Assembly: GCF_003946465.1 (NCBI RefSeq)
Contig: NZ_RHOL01000023.1
Coordinates: forward strand, 1 to 41,377
Direction of reading: 5' to 3'
Origin: Lacticaseibacillus hegangensis
GTDB lineage: Bacteria; Bacillota; Bacilli; Lactobacillales; Lactobacillaceae
DNA length: 41,377 nucleotides
How positions within the stretch are numbered: the stretch's first letter is position 1; each line of letters begins with the position of its first letter. Position numbers and translations under genes: made by a program. The notes beneath the pieces were generated by a model. The model had not been told where the DNA came from and made no database searches. It worked only from the letters and a program-made list of their open reading frames with translations. This document shows, piece after piece, positions 33,378 through 41,021 of this stretch.

Positions 33378-34202
33378 ATGCGGAAACGACTGATGATCCT
33401 CATCGCGATCATGTTCGCCGCCCTGGCCTGGATCCCGCTGCAACCGCTTCACGCGGCGACGGTGCGCCAGGTCCCGACCTTGTACCTGCACGGCCACCGC
33501 GCCGGCCCCAACGCCATGAACGCGCTGATTCAAACTGCCGAACAAGAGGACCACGCCACCAGCGTCCTGACTGCCACCGTTAATAACGACGGCGCAGTCA
33601 CATTCAGCGGCGACTGGCCTGCAGACAGCCACCGGCCGCTGGTCAAGGTCGTGTTCGTCAATAACCGGACATTGCGCTACAATCGCATCTCGGACTGGTT
33701 TCGCGACGTCTTAGTGGCGCTGCAGCAGCAGTACGGCATCAGCCGCTACAACGTCGTCGCTCACTCGCTGGGTAACGCTGCGGTCCTGTTTTACGAGCTG
33801 CGTTACGGCCAGTACCAGCAGCTCCCACAGCTGCAAAAATACGTCGCCATTGCCGGCAATTTCGATGGCATCCCCGGCGTCCACCGGCCGCGGCGCAAAC
33901 ACCGGCTGGGGCCTGGCGGTAAGCCGCCTTGGGTCGTGCCCGACTACCGCCGAGCGCTGGGGCTGCGCCGGCATTTCCCCGCGCATCAGGTCTCAGTTCT
34001 GAATATCTACGGCGACCTGGGTGACGGTCAGCACTGGGACGGCAAGATCAACAACGTTTCCTCCCGCTCACTTCGGTATCTGCTTGGACCGCGGCTGAAA
34101 AGTTACGAAACGCTAGAGTTCACCGGCCCTTTGGCCCAGCATCGTCTGCTGCGGACCAACCCGGCCGTGATCAAGGCCGTCGATCACTTTCTGTGGCCAT
34201 AA
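33378..34202 (+). CDS. Secreted alpha/beta hydrolase, DUF915 type
   Basis: A 274-residue protein with a clear signal peptide (about 1-27, MRKRLMILIAIMFAALAWIP then LHAAT). The mature part has YLHGHRAGPNAMN (oxyanion region, about 36-48) and VVAHSLGNAAVLFY with the nucleophile Ser in an AHSLGN elbow. YGDLGDGQHWDGKINNVSS near residue 212 likely holds the catalytic acid. Lipase-like or acyl-esterase activity outside the cell is the family expectation; substrate unknown. AAGGGGG precedes the ATG. Single-gene unit. Confidence 0.82.
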   Translation: MRKRLMILIAIMFAALAWIPLQPLHAATVRQVPTLYLHGHRAGPNAMNALIQTAEQEDHATSVLTATVNNDGAVTFSGDWPADSHRPLVKVVFVNNRTLRYNRISDWFRDVLVALQQQYGISRYNVVAHSLGNAAVLFYELRYGQYQQLPQLQKYVAIAGNFDGIPGVHRPRRKHRLGPGGKPPWVVPDYRRALGLRRHFPAHQVSVLNIYGDLGDGQHWDGKINNVSSRSLRYLLGPRLKSYETLEFTGPLAQHRLLRTNPAVIKAVDHFLWP

Positions 34203-34203
34203 C

Positions 34204-34244
34204 AAAATGGACATCACCCTCTTTTGATGGTGATGTCCATTTTT
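34204..34244 (+). terminator. Bidirectional terminator between the hydrolase and clpL
   Basis: Perfect AAATGGACATCACC/GGTGATGTCCATTT stem with T-runs on both strands, between two convergent genes. Confidence 0.88.
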
Positions 34245-34279
34245 CATGACCGTTCAATTGGCCCAGCTAAAGCGTAACC

Positions 34280-36400
34280 TTATGCGACTGGCTCAGCTTC
34301 CTTGGCCGCACTGATGGCGATCGTGCCGGCCACGACGTCGGCCTGCAAGTGCTGAACGTCTTGGTGATCCAGGTAGTAATCTGTAACCTTGTCGCGGATC
34401 TGCTGCTCGATGACCCGGCGCAGCGGCCGTGCGCCCATCGCTTCATCGTAGCCTTGTGCGATCAGCCAGGACTTAGCCTCAGGTGTGACCGTCAGGGTTA
34501 GGCCCTTCTTGGCCAGGGTCTTGTCGACGTCCGCCAGCATCAGGTCAACGATCTTGGCCAGATCAGCCTTGGTGAGATGACTGAATTCGACAATCCCGTT
34601 GAAGCGGTTCAGGAACTCTGGGCGGAAGTATGGCGCCAGGCGCTGCATCAGCGGCTCGTCCTTAGTCTTTTCACCAGTCAACGCCTCCTCACCAAAGCCG
34701 GCGTTTGAGGTCGCAATGATGACCGTGTTCTTGAAGTCGACCACATTGCCTTGGCCATCGGTCAGCCGACCGTCGTCCATGACCTGCAGCAGCAGCGTCA
34801 GAACTTGCGGGTCGGCTTTTTCAATTTCGTCCAGCAGCACGATCGCGTATGGATTGCGGCGAACCTGCTCCGTCAGCGTGTTGCCGTTGTCCTCATAGCC
34901 CACGTAGCCGGCGCTGGTACCGATCAGCTTGGACACGGCGGTGCGATCGCTGTACTCGGACATATCGAGGCGGATGATCGCATCCTTGGAGCCGAACAGA
35001 TCCAAAGCCAGCTGCTTGGCCAGCTCGGTTTTACCGACCCCAGTGGGACCGACGAACAGGAAGGAGCCGATTGGCCGGTTGCCTTCGTCAAAGCCTGCGC
35101 GGTTGCGGCGAATCGCCCGGGCCACCATGTCGACGGCCTCGTTTTGCCCAATGACCTTGCCCTTGAGCCGTTTGCCGATGTTCTTGAGACGTTCAATATC
35201 ATTGGCGCCCATTTGCGCAACCGGAATGCCGGTCAGGCGCTCAACAGACTGGGCCACGTCATCCGGCGTGGCGACCACCAGCTCCGCCTCGGCACTGGTG
35301 CTGTTCTTTGGCTTCTCCAGTGCTTCAAGCTCCGCCTTGAGTTTGGCCGCTTTTTCAAAGTCTTCCGCCTTGGCCGCAGCATCCTTTTCCTTGGTCTTCT
35401 GGTCGATCTGCTTTTCCAAGGTGACCTTGTCGACCACCGGATGCTTGGCCGCCAAGTGCGCAGCAGTCATGTCGATCAGGTCGATCGCCTTGTCAGGCAG
35501 CGAGCGCTGCGGAATGTACTGCATCGAGTAGTCGACCGCGGCCTTCAGCACGTCATCAGGCAGCTTAACGTTGTGGTGCTTCTCGTACAGCCCTTTGACT
35601 CCCTTCAAAATGGCGAGCGTGGTCTGCGGACTCGGCTCATTGATGGTGACATCGTTGAACCGCCGCGCCAGTGCGGCATCCTTCATGATGGTGTTGCGAT
35701 ACTCGTCCTGCGTTGTCGCCCCGATCACCGTGATCTCGCCGCGAGACAGCGCCGGCTTGATGATGTCGGCCAGACCCTTGCTGCCATCCTCGCCGCCGGT
35801 CGTGCCGGCGCCAAGAATCTGGTGGATCTCGTCGAAGAACAGGATGACGTTGCCGGCCTTCTTGGTTTCCTTGATCAGGTCCTGGATGTTTTGTTCAAAA
35901 CTGCCGCGGTACTGGGTCCCAGCCTCAAGACTCGACAGGTCGATCGAAATGATCTGCTTGTCCTTGATGGCCTCGGGGACATTGCCTTTGACAATTGCTT
36001 GGGCGAGCCCTTCCACCACCGCCGTCTTGCCGACCCCAGCATCGCCAACCAGGATGGGGTTATTCTTAGTGCGCCGACTCAGGATTTCGGCGGTTTCCTG
36101 AATCTCCTTGTCACGCCCGATCACCGGATCAAGTGTGCCAGCTTCGGCCTCTTTAGTCAGATTGCGACCCAGTTTTTCCAGAATACCTTTCTTCTGCTGC
36201 TTGTTTTCCTGGACTGGGATCTCCTGCGCGTTTTGTACCGGCATGCGGCCGCTTTGCTGCAGCTGCGCGACCTCTTCCGGCGTCAGCTCATGACCATTGA
36301 CCACATAACGCGGTTGGCCATTGCTGCCCATTTGATTCAGGACCTGATTCAGAAAGTCATCCATACCATCGTTAAAGAATGGATCATTAAATTGTGCCAT
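34280..36400 (-). CDS. clpL: ATP-dependent Clp chaperone ClpL
   Basis: A 706-residue HSP100 disaggregase. It lacks the double Clp_N domain and starts with a short Asn/Phe/Gln-rich region, as ClpL does. AAA-1 has Walker [11 protein letters not shown] (about 132-141) and Walker [11 protein letters not shown] middle coiled region (about 345-385) contains [28 protein letters not shown]-2 has [10 protein letters not shown] and [10 protein letters not shown] see no ClpP-binding loop. It should resolve protein aggregates under heat or acid stress. AAAGGAGG precedes ATG 36400. A CIRCE element lies on the promoter and the leader holds a terminator. Confidence 0.93.
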   Translation of the reverse strand: MAQFNDPFFNDGMDDFLNQVLNQMGSNGQPRYVVNGHELTPEEVAQLQQSGRMPVQNAQEIPVQENKQQKKGILEKLGRNLTKEAEAGTLDPVIGRDKEIQETAEILSRRTKNNPILVGDAGVGKTAVVEGLAQAIVKGNVPEAIKDKQIISIDLSSLEAGTQYRGSFEQNIQDLIKETKKAGNVILFFDEIHQILGAGTTGGEDGSKGLADIIKPALSRGEITVIGATTQDEYRNTIMKDAALARRFNDVTINEPSPQTTLAILKGVKGLYEKHHNVKLPDDVLKAAVDYSMQYIPQRSLPDKAIDLIDMTAAHLAAKHPVVDKVTLEKQIDQKTKEKDAAAKAEDFEKAAKLKAELEALEKPKNSTSAEAELVVATPDDVAQSVERLTGIPVAQMGANDIERLKNIGKRLKGKVIGQNEAVDMVARAIRRNRAGFDEGNRPIGSFLFVGPTGVGKTELAKQLALDLFGSKDAIIRLDMSEYSDRTAVSKLIGTSAGYVGYEDNGNTLTEQVRRNPYAIVLLDEIEKADPQVLTLLLQVMDDGRLTDGQGNVVDFKNTVIIATSNAGFGEEALTGEKTKDEPLMQRLAPYFRPEFLNRFNGIVEFSHLTKADLAKIVDLMLADVDKTLAKKGLTLTVTPEAKSWLIAQGYDEAMGARPLRRVIEQQIRDKVTDYYLDHQDVQHLQADVVAGTIAISAAKEAEPVA

Positions 36401-36602
36401 AAAAATTCCTCCTTTGGCCCTGCGTCTGGCAACGCAAGCCAGGTTCATTTGTCAGTTAGTGTTCGCAAGCGGGTCATGCACGGTAATTGGACGCCAGGTC
36501 CGCAACGAAGAACTCTAGCCACGCTCAAGGCCTCGCCGCTAAACCCGCGGTCATGCGTTAAGCTGAGCTAGCCTCCTCAGTGCGCGAACCCTGCGCCCTT
36601 TC

Positions 36603-36628
36603 AAAAAAACACCGCCGGGCTGGCGATG
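36603..36628 (-). terminator. Intrinsic terminator inside the clpL leader
   Basis: Stem CATCGCC/GGCGGTG (one T-G pair) with a 5-base loop, followed by seven T on the minus strand. It lies about 55 bases after the expected start of transcription and 200 bases before clpL, so full-length mRNA must pass it. The rest of the leader (36401-36602) has no clear promoter; a short GAGGAGG-bearing stretch with no credible open frame is seen. Confidence 0.75.
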
Positions 36629-36687
36629 TCTGAGTTTGAGCTATGGTCAGTCGCACCGCTTCGCACGCCTTCTTGTTTACATAATGT

Positions 36688-36728
36688 ATAATACCACGAT
36701 TTTAGCACTCTTGCAACAAGAGTGCTAA
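36688..36728 (-). promoter_or_regulatory. clpL promoter with CIRCE operator
   Basis: CIRCE, TTAGCACTC-N9-GAGTGCTAA (36702-36728), is perfect and is the HrcA repressor site. The promoter lies inside it: -35 TTGCAA (36716-36711) in the CIRCE loop, 17-base spacer, -10 TATTAT (36693-36688). HrcA binding would block RNA polymerase until heat stress. No CtsR site was seen. Confidence 0.92.
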
Positions 36729-36737
36729 CTTTCCTGT

Positions 36738-36769
36738 AAAAAAATGGCGCCTGTACCGGCGCCATTTTT
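36738..36769 (-). terminator. Terminator of the aromatic-type ABC operon
   Basis: Perfect stem ATGGCGCC/GGCGCCAT with A/T-runs on both sides, so it can act in both directions. It separates the ABC operon from clpL. Confidence 0.88.
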
Positions 36770-36783
36770 CGAGGCCGAACTAA

Positions 36784-37593
36784 TCAACTAAGCAGCACGG
36801 CATCGTCGTTCATTTCTTCGCCACTTTGTTCCTTGAACAAAGCGAGCAAGTCTGGAATGGTCAGACCCTGTTTCTTTTCCTGCGGCAAGTCGACCACAAT
36901 ACGGCCATGGTCCAGCATGATCAAACGCGTCCCGTACTTCAACGCGTCCTGCATGTTATGCGTGATCATCAGCGTGGTGATGTGCTGCGCCGAAACGATC
37001 TGCTGAGTCAGCGCCATCACTGTCGCCGAAGTGGCCGGATCCAGCGCAGCCGTGTGCTCATCAAGCAGCAGCAGCTCCGGCAGGTTAATCGTCGCCATGA
37101 GCAGGGTGATGGCCTGCCGCTGGCCACCGGAAAGCAGCCCGATATCAGTATCCAGCCGATCTTCCAAGCCGAGGTTAAGGCTGGCCAACTTTTCCTTCAT
37201 CAATGCCAAGTCCTCGCGCTTTACGCCGCGGCGCCAAAAGTTGCGCCATGAGCCGCGCTTAAGGGCTAAGGCCAGGTTCTCCTTCACCGTCAAAAGCGGC
37301 GCGGTACCGGAGCGTGGGTCCTGGAAGACACGCGAGATCAGGTCAGCCCGCTTAGCCACTGATTGGTAAGTCACATCTTTGCCCGCGATTTTGATCTGGC
37401 CTTGTGTGACCTGAAGCGACCCCGCCACACTATTCAGCAGCGTAGACTTGCCCGCTCCATTGCCGCCGATGATGGTAACGAATTCACCAGGTTGCAGCGT
37501 CAGCTCGACGTTTTTCAGCGCGTGGTTCTCGTTGGGCGTGCCCTTTTCGAACCACTGATTCAACTTGTGTACTTCTAAAGCTGGCGTTGTCAT
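36784..37593 (-). CDS. ABC transporter ATPase (TrpZ/COG1101-like)
   Basis: A 269-residue ATPase with Walker A GGNGAGKST, signature LSGGQRQA and Walker B LLLLDEHTAALDP; the His after DE is characteristic of this subgroup. Its partners are a LivH-like permease and TrpX-like binding lipoproteins, a set known as trpXYZ in streptococci and proposed to import tryptophan or other aromatic acids. The ATG shares one base with the permease stop (TGATG). Because of the Tyr and Phe leader peptides in this operon, I infer import of tyrosine and phenylalanine. Confidence 0.85.
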   Translation of the reverse strand: MTTPALEVHKLNQWFEKGTPNENHALKNVELTLQPGEFVTIIGGNGAGKSTLLNSVAGSLQVTQGQIKIAGKDVTYQSVAKRADLISRVFQDPRSGTAPLLTVKENLALALKRGSWRNFWRRGVKREDLALMKEKLASLNLGLEDRLDTDIGLLSGGQRQAITLLMATINLPELLLLDEHTAALDPATSATVMALTQQIVSAQHITTLMITHNMQDALKYGTRLIMLDHGRIVVDLPQEKKQGLTIPDLLALFKEQSGEEMNDDAVLLS

Positions 37594-38492
37594 CAGTTAT
37601 TCATCTCCCGTTTGTTGGCAGCACGCTCGCGTGCCTTTTTGATTTCTTTTTCGACCAGCGGTAGCGCTAAGAAAACCACCAGCATCAGCGCGTAGAACAA
37701 GCGCAGGTAGTTGGGATCGACCCCGAGCTGCAACACCCCGGCGATAATCAGGCGATAAATCACCGCGCCGACAATGATCATCAAGAGGCGCTGCCCGAAG
37801 CTGACATTGCGCACCAGGATCTCGGCGATGATGATGGCCGACAGCGCGATGACCAAAGTGCCGATCCCCATTGAAACGTCGGCGTACCCGTTAGTTTGCG
37901 CCATCAAAGAGCCAGACAGCGCGATCAAACCATTGGAGAGCATGTAGACAATGATCTTCATGTTATCGTTGTTGATCCCATTGGCCGCGGCCATTGCCTG
38001 GTTATTGCCGACAGCGCGCGCCGCCAGGCCCATTTCAGTGTTGAAAAAGACCACCAGCAGGCCGATGACGATCAGCAGAATGACCAGCCCGATGACAATC
38101 GTGGTCATCGTGGCATCCCCCAGATTGACCATGGTGAACACTGTTTTGATGTTGGCCAGCAGCGACACGTTGGCCGCCTTCATGATGAAGAGGTTCACAG
38201 AATATAGTCCCGTCATCGTTAAAATACCAGTCAGCAGGTCAGGAATTTTCAACTTGGTGTGGAGCAAGCCGGAAACCAGCCCCGCCAGCGCGCCGCCGCA
38301 AAAGCCCAGCAGTGTGGCCGGAATTGGGCCGACGCCGGAAACCAAGGTGTGCGCAGTGATCGCCGCCCCCAAGGGAAAACTCCCTTCAGCGGTCATATCG
38401 GCGATGTCTAGGATCCGAAACGTCAGGTAGACGCCGATCGCCATGATTGCCCACAAAAAACCGGTAGAAATATTCGATGTCAGGATGTCCAT
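37593..38492 (-). CDS. ABC transporter permease (TrpY/COG4120-like)
   Basis: A 299-residue integral membrane protein of the branched-chain-type permease superfamily with about eight hydrophobic segments (e.g. TTIVIGLVILLIVIGLLVVFF). FRILDIADMTAEGSFPLGAAITA near residue 28 is typical of this subgroup. It should form the homodimeric channel for the two binding proteins. TTGGAGG at 38504 is the ribosome site, not the start; ATG 38492 is chosen. It follows the second binding-protein gene after 28 bases. Confidence 0.86.
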   Translation of the reverse strand: MDILTSNISTGFLWAIMAIGVYLTFRILDIADMTAEGSFPLGAAITAHTLVSGVGPIPATLLGFCGGALAGLVSGLLHTKLKIPDLLTGILTMTGLYSVNLFIMKAANVSLLANIKTVFTMVNLGDATMTTIVIGLVILLIVIGLLVVFFNTEMGLAARAVGNNQAMAAANGINNDNMKIIVYMLSNGLIALSGSLMAQTNGYADVSMGIGTLVIALSAIIIAEILVRNVSFGQRLLMIIVGAVIYRLIIAGVLQLGVDPNYLRLFYALMLVVFLALPLVEKEIKKARERAANKREMNN

Positions 38493-38520
38493 GTTAACCT
38501 CCAAAAACTGAGTGACTGAT

Positions 38521-39483
38521 TTACTTCTCGACGTCTGCGTCGGTCAAGCCGAACACTTTCATCATTTTCTCGTTCTTGACAACGGTCGTCTTGGCCGGCT
38601 TTTCTACCGGCAAGTTGGCTACTTTCTTCCCTTTCAGGATTTTGATTGCCAGGCGCGCCGTTTGCCGCCCGAGTTCCTTGTACGAGATCCCCTTGGTCAC
38701 GACCCCGCCGTCTTCGACCATGGTTGAGGCCGCACAGACGACTGGCACGTGCTTCTTCAGCGACACCTTGCCGACCGTCGGCATCGCCGCAGCGACGGTG
38801 TTGTCGGTGACCAGGTACATCGCGTCGGCCTTGCCTGCCAGCGTTTCGGTTGCCGACTGCACGTCATTGGTGGAGGCGACAGTTGCCACTGCAACCTTCA
38901 GACCCAGCTGTTTGGCCGCCTTGGTGGCGATTTTGATCTGAGTCACCGAGTTTTGCTCGGCCGCGTTGTACAGCATGCCGACGGTCTTGGTCTTTGGAAA
39001 CAGCTGCTTGAGGTACTCGAGTTGTCCCTTAATGTCAGTCATGTCGGTGACCCCAGTCACATTGGCGCTAGGGTGCTGAGGATCTGAGACCAACCCTGCA
39101 GTCTTCGGATCGGTGACGGCGGTGAACACCATTGGCGTTTCCTTGTCCGCCTTCATCAAAGCCTGAGCGGCCGGCGTGGCGATTGCCAAGTTGACGTCAT
39201 TTTTATCCTGCTTCAAGCGTTGGCTCATGCTCTGCAGGTTACTTTGATCCCCTTGCGCGTTGACGTAATCGATCTTGACCTTGTTGCCCTTGTAACCGGC
39301 CTTAGCAAGCTCCTGCTCAAACCCCTTGCGCGCGTCGTCCAACCCGGTTTGGTTGATCAGCTGCAAGATGCCGACCTTGACGGTTTGTTTATCGGTGCTG
39401 GCTTTGGTGCTGCTGCTGCAGCCAGCCAGTGCCAAAACAGCCACGGCGGCCATGCCCAATGCGATGTGTTTCAACTTCATCAT
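38521..39483 (-). CDS. ABC transporter substrate-binding lipoprotein 2 (TrpX-like), under the Phe leader
   Basis: A 320-residue lipoprotein of the ABC_sub_bind type. The signal ends in the lipobox ALAGC (Cys near residue 22). The mature domain begins KQTVKVGILQLINQTGLDDARKGF and contains LAIATPAAQALMKADKETPMVFTAVTDP and GVTDMTDIKGQLEYL. It is a clear paralogue of the next binding protein. AGGAGG precedes a double ATG; the first is used. Its transcript starts at its own promoter and passes the Phe leader with two terminators. Phenylalanine as ligand is an inference from that leader. Confidence 0.87.
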   Translation of the reverse strand: MMKLKHIALGMAAVAVLALAGCSSSTKASTDKQTVKVGILQLINQTGLDDARKGFEQELAKAGYKGNKVKIDYVNAQGDQSNLQSMSQRLKQDKNDVNLAIATPAAQALMKADKETPMVFTAVTDPKTAGLVSDPQHPSANVTGVTDMTDIKGQLEYLKQLFPKTKTVGMLYNAAEQNSVTQIKIATKAAKQLGLKVAVATVASTNDVQSATETLAGKADAMYLVTDNTVAAAMPTVGKVSLKKHVPVVCAASTMVEDGGVVTKGISYKELGRQTARLAIKILKGKKVANLPVEKPAKTTVVKNEKMMKVFGLTDADVEK

Positions 39484-39549
39484 AAATTCCTCCTAGTATG
39501 TGGTGCCGGATTCGGACTAAGCCTGGGCCGACGCTCTGTCCGCGAAACA

Positions 39550-39588
39550 GAAAACGCCAGCCACTCAAATTCATTCCAGTGGCTGGCG
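39550..39588 (-). terminator. Phe leader, second terminator
   Basis: 11-bp stem CGCCAGCCACT/AGTGGCTGGCG, followed by TTTTCTGTTTCGCGG, a tail identical to that after the second terminator of the Tyr leader. The plus strand has a T-run as well. Confidence 0.8.
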
Positions 39589-39604
39589 CTTGTTTTTGTC
39601 CTAG

Positions 39605-39645
39605 GAAAAACAAAAGCCACATGGAATGAAGTTGCTCCATGTGGC
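39605..39645 (-). terminator. Phe leader, first terminator (attenuator)
   Basis: Perfect 10-bp stem GCCACATGGA/TCCATGTGGC followed by TTTTGTTTTT. Its 5' arm (CATGGA) can instead pair with TCCATG in segment 3 of the leader, giving an antiterminator. Confidence 0.85.
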
Positions 39646-39819
39646 GGTAAATTGCACGTTTAAAGGTGCCGGTCATCATGGATGTAAGCCCGCGGCTTGC
39701 ATCCACGATGCAAACCGCTATCCGAAAAAGCCGGCGAAAAAGTTGCGATTAAGCTGTGTTGAGATTACTTGATTCATTGTCAACACGTCCTTTACTGGCA
39801 AAGATTAACCTTTGCTATG
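39646..39819 (-). promoter_or_regulatory. Phe leader RNA: attenuator segments
   Basis: After the leader-peptide stop, segment 1 GCGGTTTGCATC (39718-39707) can pair with segment 2 GATGCAAGCCGC (39703-39692). Segment 2, read as GGATGCAAGCC, can instead pair with segment 3 GGCTTACATCC (39690-39680). Segment 3 continues TCCATG, which can pair with the first terminator's 5' arm. The chain 1:2, 2:3, 3:4, 4:5 is typical of ribosome-mediated attenuation. A ribosome finishing the peptide would cover segment 1 and favour 2:3 plus the terminator. A ribosome stalled at Phe codons would leave 1:2 and 3:4, giving read-through. Confidence 0.75.
39718..39777 (-). CDS. Phe-rich leader peptide
   Basis: A 19-codon frame, MNQVISTQLNRNFFAGFFG, ending in TAG. 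AAAGGA lies about 10 bases before the ATG. Four of the last seven residues are Phe, in two pairs. It has the same length and the same TQLNR core as the Tyr-rich peptide upstream of the paralogous gene. The stop codon overlaps the first base of hairpin segment 1. It is likely a regulatory peptide whose translation reports charged tRNA-Phe. Confidence 0.82.
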   Translation of the reverse strand: MNQVISTQLNRNFFAGFFG

Positions 39820-39825
39820 TAAATG

Positions 39826-39855
39826 AGAATACACTCATCTCATCCCCACTGTCAA
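39826..39855 (-). promoter_or_regulatory. Promoter of the Phe leader
   Basis: Perfect -35 TTGACA (39855-39850), 18-base spacer, -10 TATTCT (39831-39826). Confidence 0.8.
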
Positions 39856-39908
39856 GGACCTTTTGGAAATTAATCACAAACTTGGTTCCGGCTCACCACG
39901 CAGAAGAG

Positions 39909-40883
39909 TTATTCGACGGCCTTCGCCGCCTTTTCTGCCTGCGCCTTAGTGACGCCAAACTGCGCCATGCGCTTGCTGTTGGTGACCAACGTGGCCTTAG
40001 CTGGCGCCTGAACGGCCAGGTCGGAAACTTTCTTGCCCTTGATGATCTTCACCGCCAGCTTAGCGGTTTGCTTGCCCAGGTCTTCGTAGTTGATGCCAAC
40101 TGTGGCGACCCCGGCCAGCTTGACCATTGTCGCGTCAGCGGTGACCACTGGGACCTTTTTTGCGGCAGAGACTTTGCCGATGGTCGGCATTGCCGCCGCG
40201 GCCGTGTTATCGGTCGGGATGTAAATGGCGTCAGCCTGGCTGGCCAAGGTCTCTGCGGCCTGCTGGACGTCGTTTGTGGTAGCCGCGGTCTTCACAACCG
40301 CCTTCAGCCCCAGCTTGGCAATTTCCTGGCGCGCGATCTTGATCTGAACGACGGAATTTTCCTCAGCGGCGTTGTACAGCAAGCCGATTGTCTTGGCCTT
40401 TGGGAACAGCTGATGCGTGAAGTCGATTTGGCCCTTTACGTCGACCATATCGGTGACGCCCGTGGCATTTTTATCCGGCTTCTTCGGGTCGCTCATCAAG
40501 CCGGCAGACTTAGGATCAGTGACGGCGGTGAACACCATCGGCGTCTTGTTGTCCGCCTTCAGCAAAGCCTGCGCGGCCGGCGTTGCAATGGCCAATTTGA
40601 CGGTGTTCTTATCGCTTTTCAGGCGGGCGGACATAGAGCTCAGGTTGCCCTGATCGCCTTGCGCGTTAAGGTTATCAAACTTGACCTTGCTGCCCTTGAA
40701 ACCATCCTTGGCCAGCTGCTCCTTAAAGCCCTTGTTGGCGGCGTTGAGGGCTTGCTGATCGATCAGCTGCAAGACCCCGACCTTCACGGTTTGATTGCTG
40801 CTGGCGCTGTTGCCGCATGCGGCAAGCGCCCCAACCATCCCAACTGCTGCAACTGATAACAAAACTTTGTTCATTTTCATCAT
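39909..40883 (-). CDS. ABC transporter substrate-binding lipoprotein 1 (TrpX-like), under the Tyr leader
   Basis: A 324-residue paralogue of the downstream binding protein. The lipobox is ALAAC (Cys near residue 23), then QTVKVGVLQLIDQQALNAANKGFKEQL, LAIATPAAQALLKADNKTPMVFTAVTDPKSAGL and GVTDMVDVKGQIDFT. GGAGG precedes ATG 40883; a much longer in-frame start runs back through the leader terminators and is rejected. I see no terminator between its stop and the Phe promoter, so its transcript can run on into the Phe leader. Tyrosine as ligand is inferred from the Tyr-rich leader peptide. Confidence 0.86.
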   Translation of the reverse strand: MMKMNKVLLSVAAVGMVGALAACGNSASSNQTVKVGVLQLIDQQALNAANKGFKEQLAKDGFKGSKVKFDNLNAQGDQGNLSSMSARLKSDKNTVKLAIATPAAQALLKADNKTPMVFTAVTDPKSAGLMSDPKKPDKNATGVTDMVDVKGQIDFTHQLFPKAKTIGLLYNAAEENSVVQIKIARQEIAKLGLKAVVKTAATTNDVQQAAETLASQADAIYIPTDNTAAAAMPTIGKVSAAKKVPVVTADATMVKLAGVATVGINYEDLGKQTAKLAVKIIKGKKVSDLAVQAPAKATLVTNSKRMAQFGVTKAQAEKAAKAVE

Positions 40884-40929
40884 AATTTTCCTCCAGAATT
40901 TATTGCGTTCGCTCGTTTGCCGCGAAACA

Positions 40930-40965
40930 GAAAAGCCGGCCGCAGGATTTTCCCCTGTGGCCGGC
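40930..40965 (-). terminator. Tyr leader, second terminator
   Basis: GCCGGCC/GGCCGGC with inner CAGG/CCTG, followed by TTTTCTGTTTCGCGG, the tail shared with the Phe leader. Confidence 0.82.
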
Positions 40966-40982
40966 CAGTTTCTTTCCGGAAA

Positions 40983-41021
40983 GAAAAAGCCACATGGAAG
41001 AGATCCTCTCATCCATGTGGC
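40983..41021 (-). terminator. Tyr leader, first terminator (attenuator)
   Basis: GCCACATGGA/TCCATGTGGC with inner AGAG/CTCT, then TTTTTCTTT. The outer stem is identical in sequence to the first terminator of the Phe leader. Its 5' arm CATGGATG is complementary to CATCCATG in segment 3. Confidence 0.87.

Noticed and set aside
36470-36570. Short frame after GAGGAGG in the clpL leader as a leader peptide
   Set aside because: The distance from ribosome site to ATG is about 17 bases and the nine-residue frame has no telling composition.
34751-36571. 606-codon open frame on the plus strand opposite clpL
   Set aside because: Antisense shadow of a well-recognised gene, with no motif or start signal.
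38521-40883. Tandem binding-protein genes as an assembly duplication
   Set aside because: The two proteins differ clearly in sequence and the two leaders differ in codons with compensating changes, so they are real paralogues.
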